DNA of 64,000 nt from NCBI GenBank assembly GCA_022749815.1, contig JAKIWV010000003.1:222048-286047 (forward strand). Reading direction: 5' to 3'. Under the pieces are notes generated by a model that saw only the letters and a list, made by a program, of their open reading frames with translations, was not told where the DNA came from and made no database searches. The DNA is from Thermoplasmata archaeon. Its GTDB lineage: Archaea; Thermoplasmatota; Thermoplasmata; Lutacidiplasmatales; UBA184. A program made the translations under genes and the position numbers. How positions within the stretch are numbered: position 1 is the stretch's first letter; each line of letters starts with the position of its first letter. Shown here one piece after another: positions 26,613-36,899 of the stretch.

Positions 26613-27449
26613 TCAATCTGGACGATGCCCGACCGGCCCACGGGCGCGGGTCGGAGTCCGGTGAGCGACATCTCGGAGCACCGGACGGAACGGTCGCCAT
26701 CGGGGTACCTCCTCGAGATCGATCTCGACGCGGTCCAACCTCTCTTCCTTCGCGCCCCCCGCGAGGGGGAGCGATTCTGTGGGCAGGGGTTCTCCCCGTG
26801 AGTCCCAGGCCTGGGAGCCTCCCCCGAACACGATCCCATCCTCGACCCCGACGCGGTTCACATAGACGACGGGACACGCATTCTCCACGGCTCGGGCCGG
26901 CAGGACCTTTTCGAACAGGCCCTTGGAAGTGACGGGAGCGGCCGAGAGAATCACTAAGAGAACCGCGGCCTGCAAGGCGAGCTCGCGCGACACCTCGGGG
27001 AAGTACGCATCGTAGCAGATCTGTACCCCGAGACGATGGGCGCCGAAGGCGAGCGGGGTGCTGGTGTCGGTCGGAGTGTAGATCGTCGCCTCCTCGAATG
27101 GGCCGAAGTTGGGGAGATACCGCTTGACCTGGACCTGCAACGAACCGTCGGCCCCGGCCAGCACGGCTGCGTTGTGCACCTCCCCTGGGCGATCCTCCGA
27201 CTTCCACGGGCTACCGACAAGGATTCCCGCGCCGCGTTCCTTCGCGAGCGCGGTCAAGGCCGAGACGGTGGGATCGCCCTTGACCAGCGCCACCCGATGA
27301 ACTTGATCTCCTGGCGCGTAGCCGAACAGGAACAGTTCGGGGAACACGTGGAGATCCGCCGAGTGGGTCCGAACGACGGTAGCGAGCCGGTCCCAGTTCG
27401 CCGCGAGGTCGCCCCGGCGGGGCGCCAGTTGTGCGAGCAGTACGTGCAT
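26613..27449 (-). CDS. Nitrilase/carbon-nitrogen hydrolase family protein
   Basis: 278-aa amidase-type hydrolase with the full triad: Glu38 in [10 protein letters not shown], Lys109 in [13 protein letters not shown] and Cys145 in [21 protein letters not shown] resembles the glutaminase domain of NAD synthetases and related amidases, but no synthetase domain is attached and the substrate is unknown. ATG 27449 shares one base with the upstream stop (TGATG). Confidence 0.88.
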   Translation of the reverse strand: MHVLLAQLAPRRGDLAANWDRLATVVRTHSADLHVFPELFLFGYAPGDQVHRVALVKGDPTVSALTALAKERGAGILVGSPWKSEDRPGEVHNAAVLAGADGSLQVQVKRYLPNFGPFEEATIYTPTDTSTPLAFGAHRLGVQICYDAYFPEVSRELALQAAVLLVILSAAPVTSKGLFEKVLPARAVENACPVVYVNRVGVEDGIVFGGGSQAWDSRGEPLPTESLPLAGGAKEERLDRVEIDLEEVPRWRPFRPVLRDVAHRTPTRARGPVGHRPD

Positions 27450-27919
27450 CAGTAGAAGTGATGACGCACCGCGATGAGGTAGATGAAGAGGGCGAGGACG
27501 ATGAGGAACAGGAAGGTGATGGCGCCGGTGAAGAACAGGTACGCCAGCCCCAGGAAGAGGAACCCGACCGTCAGATAGAACGACCAGACCTCCTGGTGCC
27601 ACAGCGCGGAGGAGAGGATCACGATCACGGCGCCCAGGATCGTGAGGACGGCCGCGCCGACCGGGTTCCCCACGTGGAAGATGACGAGCGACGCGGGCAC
27701 GACGATGCTCGCGTAGTAGTTCAGTACGAACAGGATCCCCGAGACCACCAGTAGAACGCCGACGGCGGCGGTGAGGATCGCCAGTCCCGCCACCCCGATC
27801 GGAAGACTCGGGGGCGGGAGCGAGCGTTCCCAGATCGGTGGGAGGTGCTGGACCCTCTTCGGGCTATCCGCCTCGTCGTCGTCGGCGGTCGAGGTGGGCC
27901 GTGCCACGTGATGAGCCAT
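27449..27919 (-). CDS. Four-helix membrane protein
   Basis: 156-aa protein with a polar N-terminus of about 40 residues, then four hydrophobic helices (about 42-65, 70-90, 93-110 and 115-150). No family recognised. It is coupled to the nitrilase-family gene by a TGATG overlap, so the two may act together. The 73 bp before it and the GGPP synthase stop hold no gene. Confidence 0.7.
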   Translation of the reverse strand: MAHHVARPTSTADDDEADSPKRVQHLPPIWERSLPPPSLPIGVAGLAILTAAVGVLLVVSGILFVLNYYASIVVPASLVIFHVGNPVGAAVLTILGAVIVILSSALWHQEVWSFYLTVGFLFLGLAYLFFTGAITFLFLIVLALFIYLIAVRHHFY

Positions 27920-27992
27920 CGAACCACCGCACGGAAGTGCGGAAGCAAAAAGCGGGACGACCTGTCAAGTAGGTTTCGCTCGACTGGGGCGA

Positions 27993-29078
27993 TTAGTAGC
28001 GACGCGTCGTGGCCGCCCGGGCGAGGCGCTCGAGCAACGAGCGGTAAGGCCCGTGCGGCAGAGGGTCGAGGGCACGGATCGCCGCCGAGGCCCAGCGATC
28101 CCCCTCCGCCGACACGATCGCGGACGCGGGGGTCTGATCGGTAAGCGTCCGCAGCTTGTGCAGCTCGCGGGGCCGCTTCTCATGGCGGGCGAAGAGGCGC
28201 TCGTACTCAGTCTTGGCCCGGCCGTCGAGATGCTGGTAGGCCTCGATCGACAGGAGCGTCGGGTTCCCCTCGCGGAAATCCGCGTAGAGGGGCTTCCCGA
28301 GCAGGTCCGGCTCGCCGTAGGCGTCGAGCAGGTCGTCGCGGAGCTGGAACGCGATGCCCACGGCCCGACCGTAGGCGGCGAGCGCCTCCACGATCGAAGC
28401 GGTCGAGCCGGCGATGTCGCCGACGCTCGCGAGCGCGGCGGATACGATGGTGGCCGTCTTCCGAGTGACGATCCCGAGATACTGGTCCCGGCTGATCGTC
28501 AGGTCGAACCGGCACGCCTCCTGAAGAATTTCGCCTTCGGCGAGGCTCGCGCAGGCCTCACCACAGCGGAGGATGATCGCCTGCGGATATTCCGAGGCGA
28601 GCTCGAAGGCCCGGACGTAGAGATAATCGCCCGCGACGATCGCCGTCGGAAGACCGAACGCTCGGAGCACCGAGGGACGGCCCCGGCGCTGGTCCGCATG
28701 GTCGATCACGTCGTCGTGGATCAGCGACGCCGTGTGGATGAGCTGGAACGAGGCCGCGAGGGCGTGGACCGGTTTCGTGGTGGTCGCTCCCAAGGACCGG
28801 TGGGCGGCGGCCATCAGCAGCGGCCGCAGCCGCTTGCCCCCCCTGGTGCATGCGTACAACACGGCCTCGGTCAGCGGGGGATAGCCCGATTGAAGAACGC
28901 TCTTCAGGCGGTCCTCGATGCCGCTCAGGTCCTCGGCGAGCTCGGGGAGCAGGTCGCCGAGTTCAAAGAACGCCTCGGCGCCGAAGGCCCGGCTGACCAG
29001 GATTTCGAAGGGAGGTTCGTGGGTGGCGGCCTCGGCGGGGCTGGTCACGAGCTCACCCACCGCAGGCGGGAAGGCCAC
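27993..29078 (-). CDS. Geranylgeranyl diphosphate synthase family protein
   Basis: 361-aa trans-prenyltransferase making C20 or longer isoprenoid diphosphates for archaeal lipids or quinone tails. First Asp-rich motif DDVID at 122-126, second DDLLD at 248-252, GGKRLRP near 80 for diphosphate binding. An N-terminal extension of about 45 residues makes it longer than the usual 320 aa. The ATG overlaps the end of geranylgeranyl reductase by 34 nt. Confidence 0.93.
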   Translation of the reverse strand: MAFPPAVGELVTSPAEAATHEPPFEILVSRAFGAEAFFELGDLLPELAEDLSGIEDRLKSVLQSGYPPLTEAVLYACTRGGKRLRPLLMAAAHRSLGATTTKPVHALAASFQLIHTASLIHDDVIDHADQRRGRPSVLRAFGLPTAIVAGDYLYVRAFELASEYPQAIILRCGEACASLAEGEILQEACRFDLTISRDQYLGIVTRKTATIVSAALASVGDIAGSTASIVEALAAYGRAVGIAFQLRDDLLDAYGEPDLLGKPLYADFREGNPTLLSIEAYQHLDGRAKTEYERLFARHEKRPRELHKLRTLTDQTPASAIVSAEGDRWASAAIRALDPLPHGPYRSLLERLARAATTRRY

Positions 29079-30148
29079 CGCAAGCGCATCATGGCGTCGA
29101 GACCGGTGCCCCCGATATATCTCATCCCCAGGGCGACGAGGAGGTCGCTCTGGATGACCCGGTCGGCGAGCCGCTTAATACGGTACCCCCGGGCGAGCGC
29201 CTCGCCGAGGTGGGCCTGCCAGAGTAGGTCGTACGCGAGGAGCGAGGCGCCTTCGCGGACGTGTTCCGCGGCGGCGACCCCCGCGTCCCGACCGGAGAGG
29301 ACCGCAGTGGGGATCCCGCCTCCGTTCGTCGCCATCACGAGATTCGCGGTGTCGCCGGCCAAGAGGACCCGGCCGCGAACCGCGCTCTCCGGCGGGGGGC
29401 CGATTGGCACCCACCATCGCGTGCGCTCGGAGGCCGGGCCCCATGCCTTCCGCCCGACGAACTCATCGAGCAGCCCGTCGAGCCGGTACCCGTTGGGGAG
29501 CCGGGAAACGCCGAGCCCAACATTCGCGTCATGGGCCCGGGGGAACCGCCACGCGTAGCCGCCCGGGGCGAGCTGACCGAAGTAGAGCTCGATCTCGGTC
29601 AGTCCGTCGAGCGGGACCGTCGCGGTGATCATCCGGTACATCTCCCGGTCGGGGGCGAACCCCACGCTCCGGCCCACGATCGACAAAGGTCCATCGGCGC
29701 CGACGATCACCTTTGCTCCGACGCGCTCGCCCCCCGCGAACTCGACGGTGTCGTCGCGGACCCGGGTCACGCCCCGGGGAAATCGGAGCTCGGCTCCCTC
29801 CCCTTCGGCATCCAGGGCGAGGCGCTTGTCGTAGGCCCGGCGAGAGACCACGTACCCTGCCAATGGAAACCGGAACCGGCCTCCCCGGGGGGAGACGCAG
29901 ACCATGGCATGCGTCTCATGGAGGACCGTTTCCGGTGGGACGACGAACGCTTCGGCGATGACCTCGGGGCAGGGAAACAGGTCGGAGAGCTCGGCGGGCG
30001 TCGGCAAAAATTCTCCACATTGCACCGGGTGACCGAGCTCGGGGCGTTGGTCGACGAGGAGGGTCCGCGCGCCTCCGCGAGCGGCGAATCGCGCCGCCGT
30101 CGCGCCGGCCGGGCCACTTCCGACGACGACGACGTCGAAGCGCTCCAC
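29045..30148 (-). CDS. Geranylgeranyl reductase family FAD protein
   Basis: 367-aa flavoprotein that saturates geranylgeranyl chains of archaeal lipids (or of menaquinone). FAD-binding [12 protein letters not shown] at 9-20, the family motif QCGEFLP at about 43-49, and [19 protein letters not shown], the second FAD site. It starts 21 nt after nuoN and overlaps GGPP synthase, so it may be read from the nuo promoter. Family is certain; whether it acts on lipid or quinone is not. Confidence 0.92.
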   Translation of the reverse strand: MERFDVVVVGSGPAGATAARFAARGGARTLLVDQRPELGHPVQCGEFLPTPAELSDLFPCPEVIAEAFVVPPETVLHETHAMVCVSPRGGRFRFPLAGYVVSRRAYDKRLALDAEGEGAELRFPRGVTRVRDDTVEFAGGERVGAKVIVGADGPLSIVGRSVGFAPDREMYRMITATVPLDGLTEIELYFGQLAPGGYAWRFPRAHDANVGLGVSRLPNGYRLDGLLDEFVGRKAWGPASERTRWWVPIGPPPESAVRGRVLLAGDTANLVMATNGGGIPTAVLSGRDAGVAAAEHVREGASLLAYDLLWQAHLGEALARGYRIKRLADRVIQSDLLVALGMRYIGGTGLDAMMRLRWPSRLRWVSS

Positions 30149-30169
30149 GTCCGGCCAGTTCGCCGGAGC

Positions 30170-31801
30170 TTATAGAAGTTGGACGAGGTGGTCCGCCGCC
30201 ATTTGGAGTCCTGCGAGGACCGGCTGGGGGTAGACCCCGAAGGCGAAGACCGCCGCCGTTGCGAGGCCGATCGCGGTGGCCCGGCCCACGCCGATGCCAC
30301 CGAGCGTCAATGCGGGCGGGTCCGACCCGCCGACCACCGCCCCCGCCGGGACGGGCGCCGATCCGACTTCGGGCCGTTCCATATACATCACGCGGAGGAC
30401 CCGAGCGTAGTAGAAGACCGAGAGCGCGCTGTTCAAGAGCCCCGCTACGGCGAGCCAGACGAACCACCCCTGGGCCTGCACGGCGGCAGAGAAGAGGACG
30501 AACTTCGAGACGAAGCCCACGGTGAGAGGAATCCCGGCGAGCGAGAGGAGCATCGCGGCGAACGAAGCGCCGAGCCATCGGTGGCGGAGTCCCACTCCCT
30601 TCCACTCCTCGATCCGGCTTCCGATGCCGAAGCCCGCGACGGCCGCGACCACGAGGAAAGCGCCGGTTTTCATGAAAACGTGCGCGAAGATCTGCAGCGT
30701 GGCGCCAGCGATGGCGGGGGAGGTCGCCACCGCAAGGCCGATGAGCATGTAACCGGCCTGGGAGATGCTCGAATAGGCGAGCATCCGTTTCATTTCCGTC
30801 TGCATGAGCGCGAGCACGTTCCCGGCGGTCATCGTCACGACGGCGAGGAGTCCGAAGAGGACCTGGAGGGGGATGCCGAACGTCGAGTGCAGGTAGTGGC
30901 AGGTGGGCGTCGGCCCCCCGGGGCAGACAAACGTCGTCTGACTGGCGAGGATCGGTACCAAGAAGACGACGAAGTAGGCGAACAGACCGACCTTTTTCGA
31001 GCCCCCGGCGAGGAAGGCCGAGACGTCCGATGGCGCCCCGTCATACACATCGACGGCCCAGGCGTGGAAGGGAACGGCCGTGACCTTGAACCCGATGCCG
31101 ACGAGGAGGAATCCGTACCCGAGGAAGGCGATCCCTGTGGCGCCCCCCAGCGGCGAAGGGAACATGGAAACGAAGCCCGTTCCCAAGGTGGCCAGGTTCG
31201 TCGTGCCGTAGTAGGCGTACAGCAGGGAGGCCCCGAAGAACGAGAGGGCGGCTGACAGCGCGCCGATGATGTAGAACTTCATCGCCGCTTCGAGTCCGCG
31301 TGCGTCCCGTCGAGTGTAGCCGACGAGCAGGTAGGTCGAGATCCCGGTGACCTCGATGGCCAGCAAGAGATAGATCAGGTCCGCCGCGAGCGCGGCGAGG
31401 GTCATCCCGAGGGTGGCGAACAGGAGAAGTCCGAAGAAGATCGCCGCCCCCTTCTCGTCGGACCGGCGGGACAAGGACGCGAGCGCGACCAGGAGGGCGG
31501 AGGTCAGGAAGATCGCTTGGAAGATCAGCCCGAAGCTCGTCACGACGACCAGCGATGCATTCAACGGGCTCCACGGCACGTCGACATTCCCCGCGGGCAC
31601 CGTGGCCAGGCCCGCCAGAGGAGCAAATCGGAGGTCCGCGAGCACCCCGAGCAGGGCGATCGAGATCCCGACGGTGGCGAGTCCGCCGAACAGCTCGAGC
31701 CGCCGGATCCCCAGGGAATCGAGGAGGAAGACCAGCAAGGCGGCGCCGAGCAGGAACAATTCCGGGGCGAACAGGGTCCACGGAAGCGCGGTCAAGGGCA
31801 C
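30170..31801 (-). CDS. nuoN: NADH-quinone oxidoreductase-like subunit N
   Basis: 543-aa antiporter-type proton-pumping subunit with about 14 hydrophobic helices. The conserved Lys and Glu of the proton path are in the KKVGLFAYF and LLAIEVTGISTYLLVGY regions. GTG start, 7 nt after nuoM. Last of eleven nuo genes. Confidence 0.93.
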   Translation of the reverse strand: MPLTALPWTLFAPELFLLGAALLVFLLDSLGIRRLELFGGLATVGISIALLGVLADLRFAPLAGLATVPAGNVDVPWSPLNASLVVVTSFGLIFQAIFLTSALLVALASLSRRSDEKGAAIFFGLLLFATLGMTLAALAADLIYLLLAIEVTGISTYLLVGYTRRDARGLEAAMKFYIIGALSAALSFFGASLLYAYYGTTNLATLGTGFVSMFPSPLGGATGIAFLGYGFLLVGIGFKVTAVPFHAWAVDVYDGAPSDVSAFLAGGSKKVGLFAYFVVFLVPILASQTTFVCPGGPTPTCHYLHSTFGIPLQVLFGLLAVVTMTAGNVLALMQTEMKRMLAYSSISQAGYMLIGLAVATSPAIAGATLQIFAHVFMKTGAFLVVAAVAGFGIGSRIEEWKGVGLRHRWLGASFAAMLLSLAGIPLTVGFVSKFVLFSAAVQAQGWFVWLAVAGLLNSALSVFYYARVLRVMYMERPEVGSAPVPAGAVVGGSDPPALTLGGIGVGRATAIGLATAAVFAFGVYPQPVLAGLQMAADHLVQLL

Positions 31802-31808
31802 CTCCCGG

Positions 31809-33275
31809 TCATGGCAGCCCCGCGACCGGCGACAGCTGGATGAAGTGGATCAGCAGATTCGGCAGAATCCCGTAGAGGACCGACAGCACGACGAGCACGC
31901 CCATGGCGAACGCCTCGGGGTACGGCAGGTCGTGGGCGCCGACCGGAATGCTCTTCGGCGTGCCGAACAGGAGCCGCTGCATCATCCAGATGTAGAACGC
32001 GGCGGTGATCACGAGCGCTCCGAGGGGGATCAGCACCCAGAAGCCGATCTTGTCCCACGTCGCGAGCAGGGCGGTGAACTCGGCCGGGAAGCTGATGAGC
32101 GCCGGCAGGCCGAGCGAGGCGAGCGCGCCGGTCATCGTCATCGTCGAGAGCACGGGAGCCGTGGGCGTGATCCCGCTGACCGTCGCGATGTCCCGGCTGC
32201 CGAAGGTGTGGTGAACGCTCCCGGAGACCATGAACAGGAGCGCGCTGACGATGCCGTGGGCGAACATGAGGAGCACCGCGGCGAGCAGCCCGAGGGAGGA
32301 GTAGAGGGCGATGGCGAGCAGGACGATGCCCATGTGATTGATCGACGAGTACGCGACGAGCCGTTTCAGGTCCCGTTGCGCGAGAGAGACACCGGCTCCC
32401 CAGACGATCGAGGCAAAGGCGACGGCGTAGAGGATCGGCGCCACGTGCTGAAGCCCCGTGGGGAGGATCTCGAGCGCCCACCGGATCAGTCCGTAGCCGC
32501 CCAGTTTGAGCAGCAAGCCGGCGAGCAGCACCGAGCCCCCGGTCGGCGCCTCGACGTGGGCATCTGGCAGCCAGGTGTGGAAAGGAACGATCGGGAACTT
32601 GACCCCGAATCCGAAGAACAGCGAGAGGAAGAGGATGATCTGAGTCGGAAGGGCGAGCGTCTGCGCCGAGGCGGCCATGCTCGCGAAGTCGAGCGAGGCG
32701 CTGTGGGAGTAGAACGCGGTGACCAGGAGGGCCACCAGCATCGTGACCGATGCGACGTGCGTGTAGATGAAGAACTTCAGGGCCGCGTACCGGCGGCGAG
32801 GACCTCCCCAGTACCCGATGAGGAAGAACATCGGGACGAGCACGACCTCCCAGAAGACGAAGAAGAGCAGCACGTCGAGGGCGGCGAAGACTCCAAAGCA
32901 GCCGAGACAGGTGAGCAGCACGAGGCCGAACCAGGCCGCCGGCTGGCGTTGCTCCGTCCAGGAATACGCGACGGTGACGGCCTGCAGGATCCCTGTCAGG
33001 AGGATCAGTACGAGCGAAATGCCGTCGATCCCGACGGTGTAGTTGACGTGCAGCCAGGCGACCTGGATCCAGGGGTAGCTCTCCGGTTCGGCGAATTGGG
33101 TCGGCAGCGCGAGCCCGAGGGCCGGGGCGGAGAACAGGGCGAACATTCCCGCGATCTCGGCGAGGAAGATCGCCGACACGGCGGCCGCGACGTAGCGGGC
33201 CCGGGGTCCGGCGGCGAACGTCGCGAGCGTCCCGACAAAGAGCGTCGCCAGGGTGATCGAGAGGATCGGGATCAA
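31809..33275 (-). CDS. nuoM: NADH-quinone oxidoreductase-like subunit M
   Basis: 488-aa antiporter-like subunit with about 14 helices. FFVFWEVVLVPMFFLIGYWGG holds the key Glu; FHTWLPDAHVEAPTGGSVLLAG is the strongly conserved NuoM signature. The start codon is TTG at 33275, 3 nt after the nuoL stop; no ATG or GTG in this frame precedes the conserved first helix. Confidence 0.93.
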   Translation of the reverse strand: MIPILSITLATLFVGTLATFAAGPRARYVAAAVSAIFLAEIAGMFALFSAPALGLALPTQFAEPESYPWIQVAWLHVNYTVGIDGISLVLILLTGILQAVTVAYSWTEQRQPAAWFGLVLLTCLGCFGVFAALDVLLFFVFWEVVLVPMFFLIGYWGGPRRRYAALKFFIYTHVASVTMLVALLVTAFYSHSASLDFASMAASAQTLALPTQIILFLSLFFGFGVKFPIVPFHTWLPDAHVEAPTGGSVLLAGLLLKLGGYGLIRWALEILPTGLQHVAPILYAVAFASIVWGAGVSLAQRDLKRLVAYSSINHMGIVLLAIALYSSLGLLAAVLLMFAHGIVSALLFMVSGSVHHTFGSRDIATVSGITPTAPVLSTMTMTGALASLGLPALISFPAEFTALLATWDKIGFWVLIPLGALVITAAFYIWMMQRLLFGTPKSIPVGAHDLPYPEAFAMGVLVVLSVLYGILPNLLIHFIQLSPVAGLP

Positions 33276-33278
33276 CGC

Positions 33279-35294
33279 TCACCCACCCCCGAGCGCCGGG
33301 ATCGCGGGGACGATGACGAAGAAGAACAGGAGAAAGACCGCGAGGCCGGCGACGACATAGGCCGCGTAGTCGAGCACAACGCCCGACTGAATCCGACGCA
33401 GTCGCAAGGAGAACTCGGCGAACAGCCGTTCGAATCCGTGAACGGTCCCGTCGATGACGTACTGGTCGAAGAAGTCCGCGAGCCGAGCCAGGCCATAGAC
33501 GGCGTGCAACCCAAACCAGTCGACGCCGGCCTTCACGTAATAGCGTTCGAGCAGGAGTCTCCGTATCGGTTGCGCCGCCGAACGAGCGTCGAGGGTGAAG
33601 ACTCGGCCGTTGCCCCAGAGCGTGTAGGCCGTGAGGATTCCTCCCGCGCCCAATCCCACGGAGACGCCGGAGAGCAGCAGGTCGGTGGCCGAGTAGCTAG
33701 GAGGGACGCCCGGAGTCGGGGGGAACCGGGCGCCGGCGGCGAAGAGTCCCCCGAACTGAGGAACGAAGGCGAGGAGACCGGCGACGACGGCGAGGGCCGA
33801 CAGCACGAGGATGGGCAGCCGCATCGTCCAGGGGGGCTCGTGGGCCTGAGGAAGGGTCGAGTCCCGGGGTTGGTCGCCCGAGAAAGCGAGGAACCAGGCC
33901 CTAAAGATGTAGTAGGCGGTCATGAAGACCGTCAGGAAGGCGAGGGCGAAGAACGGCCAGTAGAGCGGGTGACTCTGGGCCGCCAGGTAGACCCCCCCGA
34001 GCACGTCGTCCTTGCTGAAGAAGCCCGCCAGTGGGGGAATCCCGGCGAGCGACAGTCCCCCAATCAGAAACCCGATCGAGGTGACTCGCATCGTCTTTCG
34101 GAGCCCGCCCATTTTGAACAGGTCCTGGGTTTCGATGGCGTGGATCACCGCGCCGGCGGCGAGGAAGAGGAGGGCCTTGAAGAAGGCGTGAGTGAACAGA
34201 TGGTAGAGCCCTACCATCGTGAAGCCGGCCCCGACGGCGAGGACCATGTACCCGAGCTGGGACACGGTCGAATACGCGATGACGCGCTTGATGTCCCGGT
34301 TCACGAGCGCCATCGTGGCGGCCCAGAAGGTCGTGAACCCTCCGATCGCGACGATCGCCAGCTGGTCGGTCGCGCTGAAACCGATGAAGACCGACGTGAT
34401 CGCGAGGAGGTAGACCCCCGCCGCCACCATCGTGGCGGCGTGGATGAGGGCGCTCACGGTCGTCGGACCCTCCATGGCGTCCGGGAGCCACACGTCGAGG
34501 GGGAACTGCGCCGATTTGCCCGCCGCACCTCCGAGGATCAGTAGCCCCGCGATCGTGAACAGGGTCGGATTTGAGATCGGGATGCCCGCTAGGAACGGCG
34601 CGCTATGGTAGACGAAGGGAAAGCCGGCCGCGGCCCAGCCAAGGGCCGGCCCGGCCGTCGCGAATTGTTGAAAATAAATGAAGATCCCGAGGAGGAAGAG
34701 TACGTCGCCGATCCGGGTGACGAGGAACGCTTCTTTCGCGGCGCTGGCGGCGGCGGGCCGCTGGTAGTAGAACCCGATGAGGAAGTAGGAGCAGACGCCG
34801 ACAAGCTCCCAGAACAGGAAGAACTGGAGTAGGTTGTCGGCGAGCACCAGCCCGAGCATTGAGGCGAGGAACAGCGACAGCTCGGCGTAGTACCGGGGGA
34901 GTCCGGAGTCCCGATGCATGTAGTCGATCGAGAAGAGCATGACGAGGAATCCGACTACAGTCACGACGATCAGCATGACCGCCGAGAGCGGGTCGACGAG
35001 GGTTCCCATGACGAGGGAGAATCCGTTCGGGAACGCGCCGGTCCCCGAGCCGGCCAGGGTGAACCATTGGAAGCTCCGGTCGGTGTAGCTGCCGGGGGTG
35101 AGCATCTCCCCCACGGCGATCAGAACGCCGAGGACCATGGCGAAGAGGGCGCCCCCGACGGCGACCCAGCCTCCCCATTCGAGCCGTTGCATCCGACGCC
35201 CGAACAGGCCGATGACGACGAACGCCAGTGTCGGCGCGAGGGGGACGAGGAACGCCCACCCGAATAACACGCTGAGCGGGCCCGTCATCGCCAT
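33279..35294 (-). CDS. nuoL: NADH-quinone oxidoreductase-like subunit L
   Basis: 671-aa distal antiporter-like subunit. SIDYMHRDSGLPRYYAELSLF, LLQFFLFWELVGVCSYFLIGFYY and FPLDVWLPDAMEGPTTVSALIHAATMV-type text is typical. The C-terminal 150 residues include the lateral amphipathic helix region. ATG 35294 (or 35288) sits 4 nt after the nuoK stop. Confidence 0.94.
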   Translation of the reverse strand: MAMTGPLSVLFGWAFLVPLAPTLAFVVIGLFGRRMQRLEWGGWVAVGGALFAMVLGVLIAVGEMLTPGSYTDRSFQWFTLAGSGTGAFPNGFSLVMGTLVDPLSAVMLIVVTVVGFLVMLFSIDYMHRDSGLPRYYAELSLFLASMLGLVLADNLLQFFLFWELVGVCSYFLIGFYYQRPAAASAAKEAFLVTRIGDVLFLLGIFIYFQQFATAGPALGWAAAGFPFVYHSAPFLAGIPISNPTLFTIAGLLILGGAAGKSAQFPLDVWLPDAMEGPTTVSALIHAATMVAAGVYLLAITSVFIGFSATDQLAIVAIGGFTTFWAATMALVNRDIKRVIAYSTVSQLGYMVLAVGAGFTMVGLYHLFTHAFFKALLFLAAGAVIHAIETQDLFKMGGLRKTMRVTSIGFLIGGLSLAGIPPLAGFFSKDDVLGGVYLAAQSHPLYWPFFALAFLTVFMTAYYIFRAWFLAFSGDQPRDSTLPQAHEPPWTMRLPILVLSALAVVAGLLAFVPQFGGLFAAGARFPPTPGVPPSYSATDLLLSGVSVGLGAGGILTAYTLWGNGRVFTLDARSAAQPIRRLLLERYYVKAGVDWFGLHAVYGLARLADFFDQYVIDGTVHGFERLFAEFSLRLRRIQSGVVLDYAAYVVAGLAVFLLFFFVIVPAIPALGGG

Positions 35295-35298
35295 CTCC

Positions 35299-35622
35299 TC
35301 AGAGCCTGAGGGTCGTCGCCTCGGCGACGTTGATCGATCCACGCGACCGGTTCAGCGCGAGAACGATCGCCAGCCCGACCGCCACCTCGGTCGCTGCGAG
35401 GCCGATCAGGACGACGGCCACCGACTGACCCTCGACGCTCGACGCGGAGATCGAGTTCCAGTAGGACCCAAAAACGACGAAGTTGAGGATCGCCGAGTTC
35501 ATCGCCACCTCGATCGCGATCAGGAGGAGGATGAAATTCCGACGCGTGAGGATCCCAAACAGCCCGATGCCCAGCAGCACGGCCGAAACGGCGACGAATC
35601 CCGCCAAGGGGAGGTCCGTCAT
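35299..35622 (-). CDS. nuoK: NADH-quinone oxidoreductase-like subunit K
   Basis: 107-aa three-helix subunit. Two membrane glutamates of the proton path are visible, in LLIAIEVAMNSAIL and GLAATEVAVGLAI. ATG 35622 overlaps the nuoJ stop as ATGA. Confidence 0.93.
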   Translation of the reverse strand: MTDLPLAGFVAVSAVLLGIGLFGILTRRNFILLLIAIEVAMNSAILNFVVFGSYWNSISASSVEGQSVAVVLIGLAATEVAVGLAIVLALNRSRGSINVAEATTLRL

Positions 35623-36107
35623 TCGCGATCCTCTCGGACCAGGTAGATCGACCCTGCCAGCGCCGGGAGCATAACGAGGCCCAGCAAGAGCAGCCACCCG
35701 CCGTACACGTTGAAGAGGGCCGTCGAAAGCGCGGCGATGGGGAAGCCCGAGAGCTGGGTGGTGCCCGAGGGCACCGTGGTCGCCGCGGTCGCGAGGATCA
35801 CGAGCACCAGAAGAGACAACGCGATGGGAGCCGGGCCGAGCCCGGTGGCGGCTTCTCGCGCGAAGATCCGCTTCCGGGTGACCATGACGCCGAAGAGCAG
35901 AAGAATCGTGACCGCGCCCGCATACACGCCGAGCTGGAGGACTCCCAAGAAAGGCGCCGAGACCAGGAAGTAAAACCCCGAGAGCGCGACGAAGAAGAGG
36001 GCGACCCAGAGGATCGTGTGCACGAGCTCCCGCACGAGCAGCGCGGCGAGGGCGGTGAGCGTCGCGGTGGCTGCCAGCACGAGGAATGCGAGCAGCTCGA
36101 GGATCAC
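35619..36107 (-). CDS. nuoJ: NADH-quinone oxidoreductase-like subunit J
   Basis: 162-aa membrane subunit with five helices; the conserved GVLQLGVYAGAVTILLLFGVM helix contains the tyrosine and pi-bulge region of NuoJ. GTG 36107 overlaps the nuoI stop as GTGA. A longer frame from 36542 is antisense-free but lies wholly in nuoI and is rejected. Confidence 0.9.
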   Translation of the reverse strand: MILELLAFLVLAATATLTALAALLVRELVHTILWVALFFVALSGFYFLVSAPFLGVLQLGVYAGAVTILLLFGVMVTRKRIFAREAATGLGPAPIALSLLVLVILATAATTVPSGTTQLSGFPIAALSTALFNVYGGWLLLLGLVMLPALAGSIYLVREDRE

Positions 36108-36895
36108 TGCCGAGTCCCCCAGAACAGGCAGTCCTTGGGACACACGGCGATGCAGGTGCCGCACCGGACGCAGTCGGAGTCGTTGATGACCGGCTCTTTC
36201 CAGATCCGCTTGGCCATCTTTTCTCCGGGCTTCGGAGTCGGCTTGGGGATGTCGAGCATCGTGATGCACTGCGTCGGACAATCCCGGGCGCAGGCGTTGC
36301 ACCCGATGCAGATCGGCGGGTCGAGGAGGATCTGGTCCTCGTTCTTCGGCCGCTCGAGCCGGATCGGATTCATTGGCAGCTTGGACTTGAAGATCTCGAA
36401 CATGCGCGCGGGCGAGTAGACCATCTCCTCGCGCTTGTGGACCGAGAGCTCGTAGCGGGTCGTCATCGTGAGACAGCCCTCGGGGCAGGCGTCGGAGCAG
36501 AACCCGCAGAACGAGCACTTGCCGTAGTCGATCTGAGGGCACTTCTTGGGGTGTCGCGGGTCACCGCCGGGTACATTGACCATCTCGATGCAGACGTCGG
36601 GGCAACTGAAGGCGCACAGATTGCACGAGATGCAGGTGTTGATGTTGAGCGCGTGAACGCCGCGGTAGTTGTCCCAGATCTCCCCGACGCCGATCGGTTT
36701 ACCGGACGCAACGCCGACCTGGCCCCGGAACTTGGGGTCCTCGAGGCGCTCGAACGGGTAGACCACCGTCGAGGGGCGCCACAGGCTCTTGACGAACTGC
36801 TTCGCCGCGGTGGCCAGAGGACGCGCCACCCAGAGGAACGGCTTCTCCTCCGCTACGGCGGGCGGAGCGGGCGGGCGCTCGGCAGTCCCGGCCAT
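36104..36895 (-). CDS. nuoI: NuoI-like subunit with four [4Fe-4S] motifs
   Basis: 263-aa peripheral iron-sulfur subunit. Residues 1-175 are a normal NuoI with two CxxCxxCxxxCP motifs (Cys88-98 and Cys127-137), which carry electrons to NuoB. The C-terminal 90 residues add two more complete motifs (Cys196-206 and Cys242-252), a second 2[4Fe-4S] ferredoxin-like module. NuoI usually has two clusters and 150-200 aa. As NuoE, F and G are absent, the extra module could be the electron entry point, perhaps from ferredoxin; that is an inference. ATG 36895 is preferred over 36922, which would overlap nuoH. Confidence 0.93.
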   Translation of the reverse strand: MAGTAERPPAPPAVAEEKPFLWVARPLATAAKQFVKSLWRPSTVVYPFERLEDPKFRGQVGVASGKPIGVGEIWDNYRGVHALNINTCISCNLCAFSCPDVCIEMVNVPGGDPRHPKKCPQIDYGKCSFCGFCSDACPEGCLTMTTRYELSVHKREEMVYSPARMFEIFKSKLPMNPIRLERPKNEDQILLDPPICIGCNACARDCPTQCITMLDIPKPTPKPGEKMAKRIWKEPVINDSDCVRCGTCIAVCPKDCLFWGTRQ

Positions 36896-36899
36896 CGCG

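Noticed and set aside
28053-29558. 501-codon plus-strand frame
   Set aside because: Antisense to GGPP synthase and geranylgeranyl reductase, both of which have full catalytic motifs.
31413-34544. 1043-codon open frame on the plus strand
   Set aside because: It is antisense to nuoN, nuoM and nuoL, is dominated by Glu, Arg, Asp and Gly, and arises from the codon bias of those genes at high GC.
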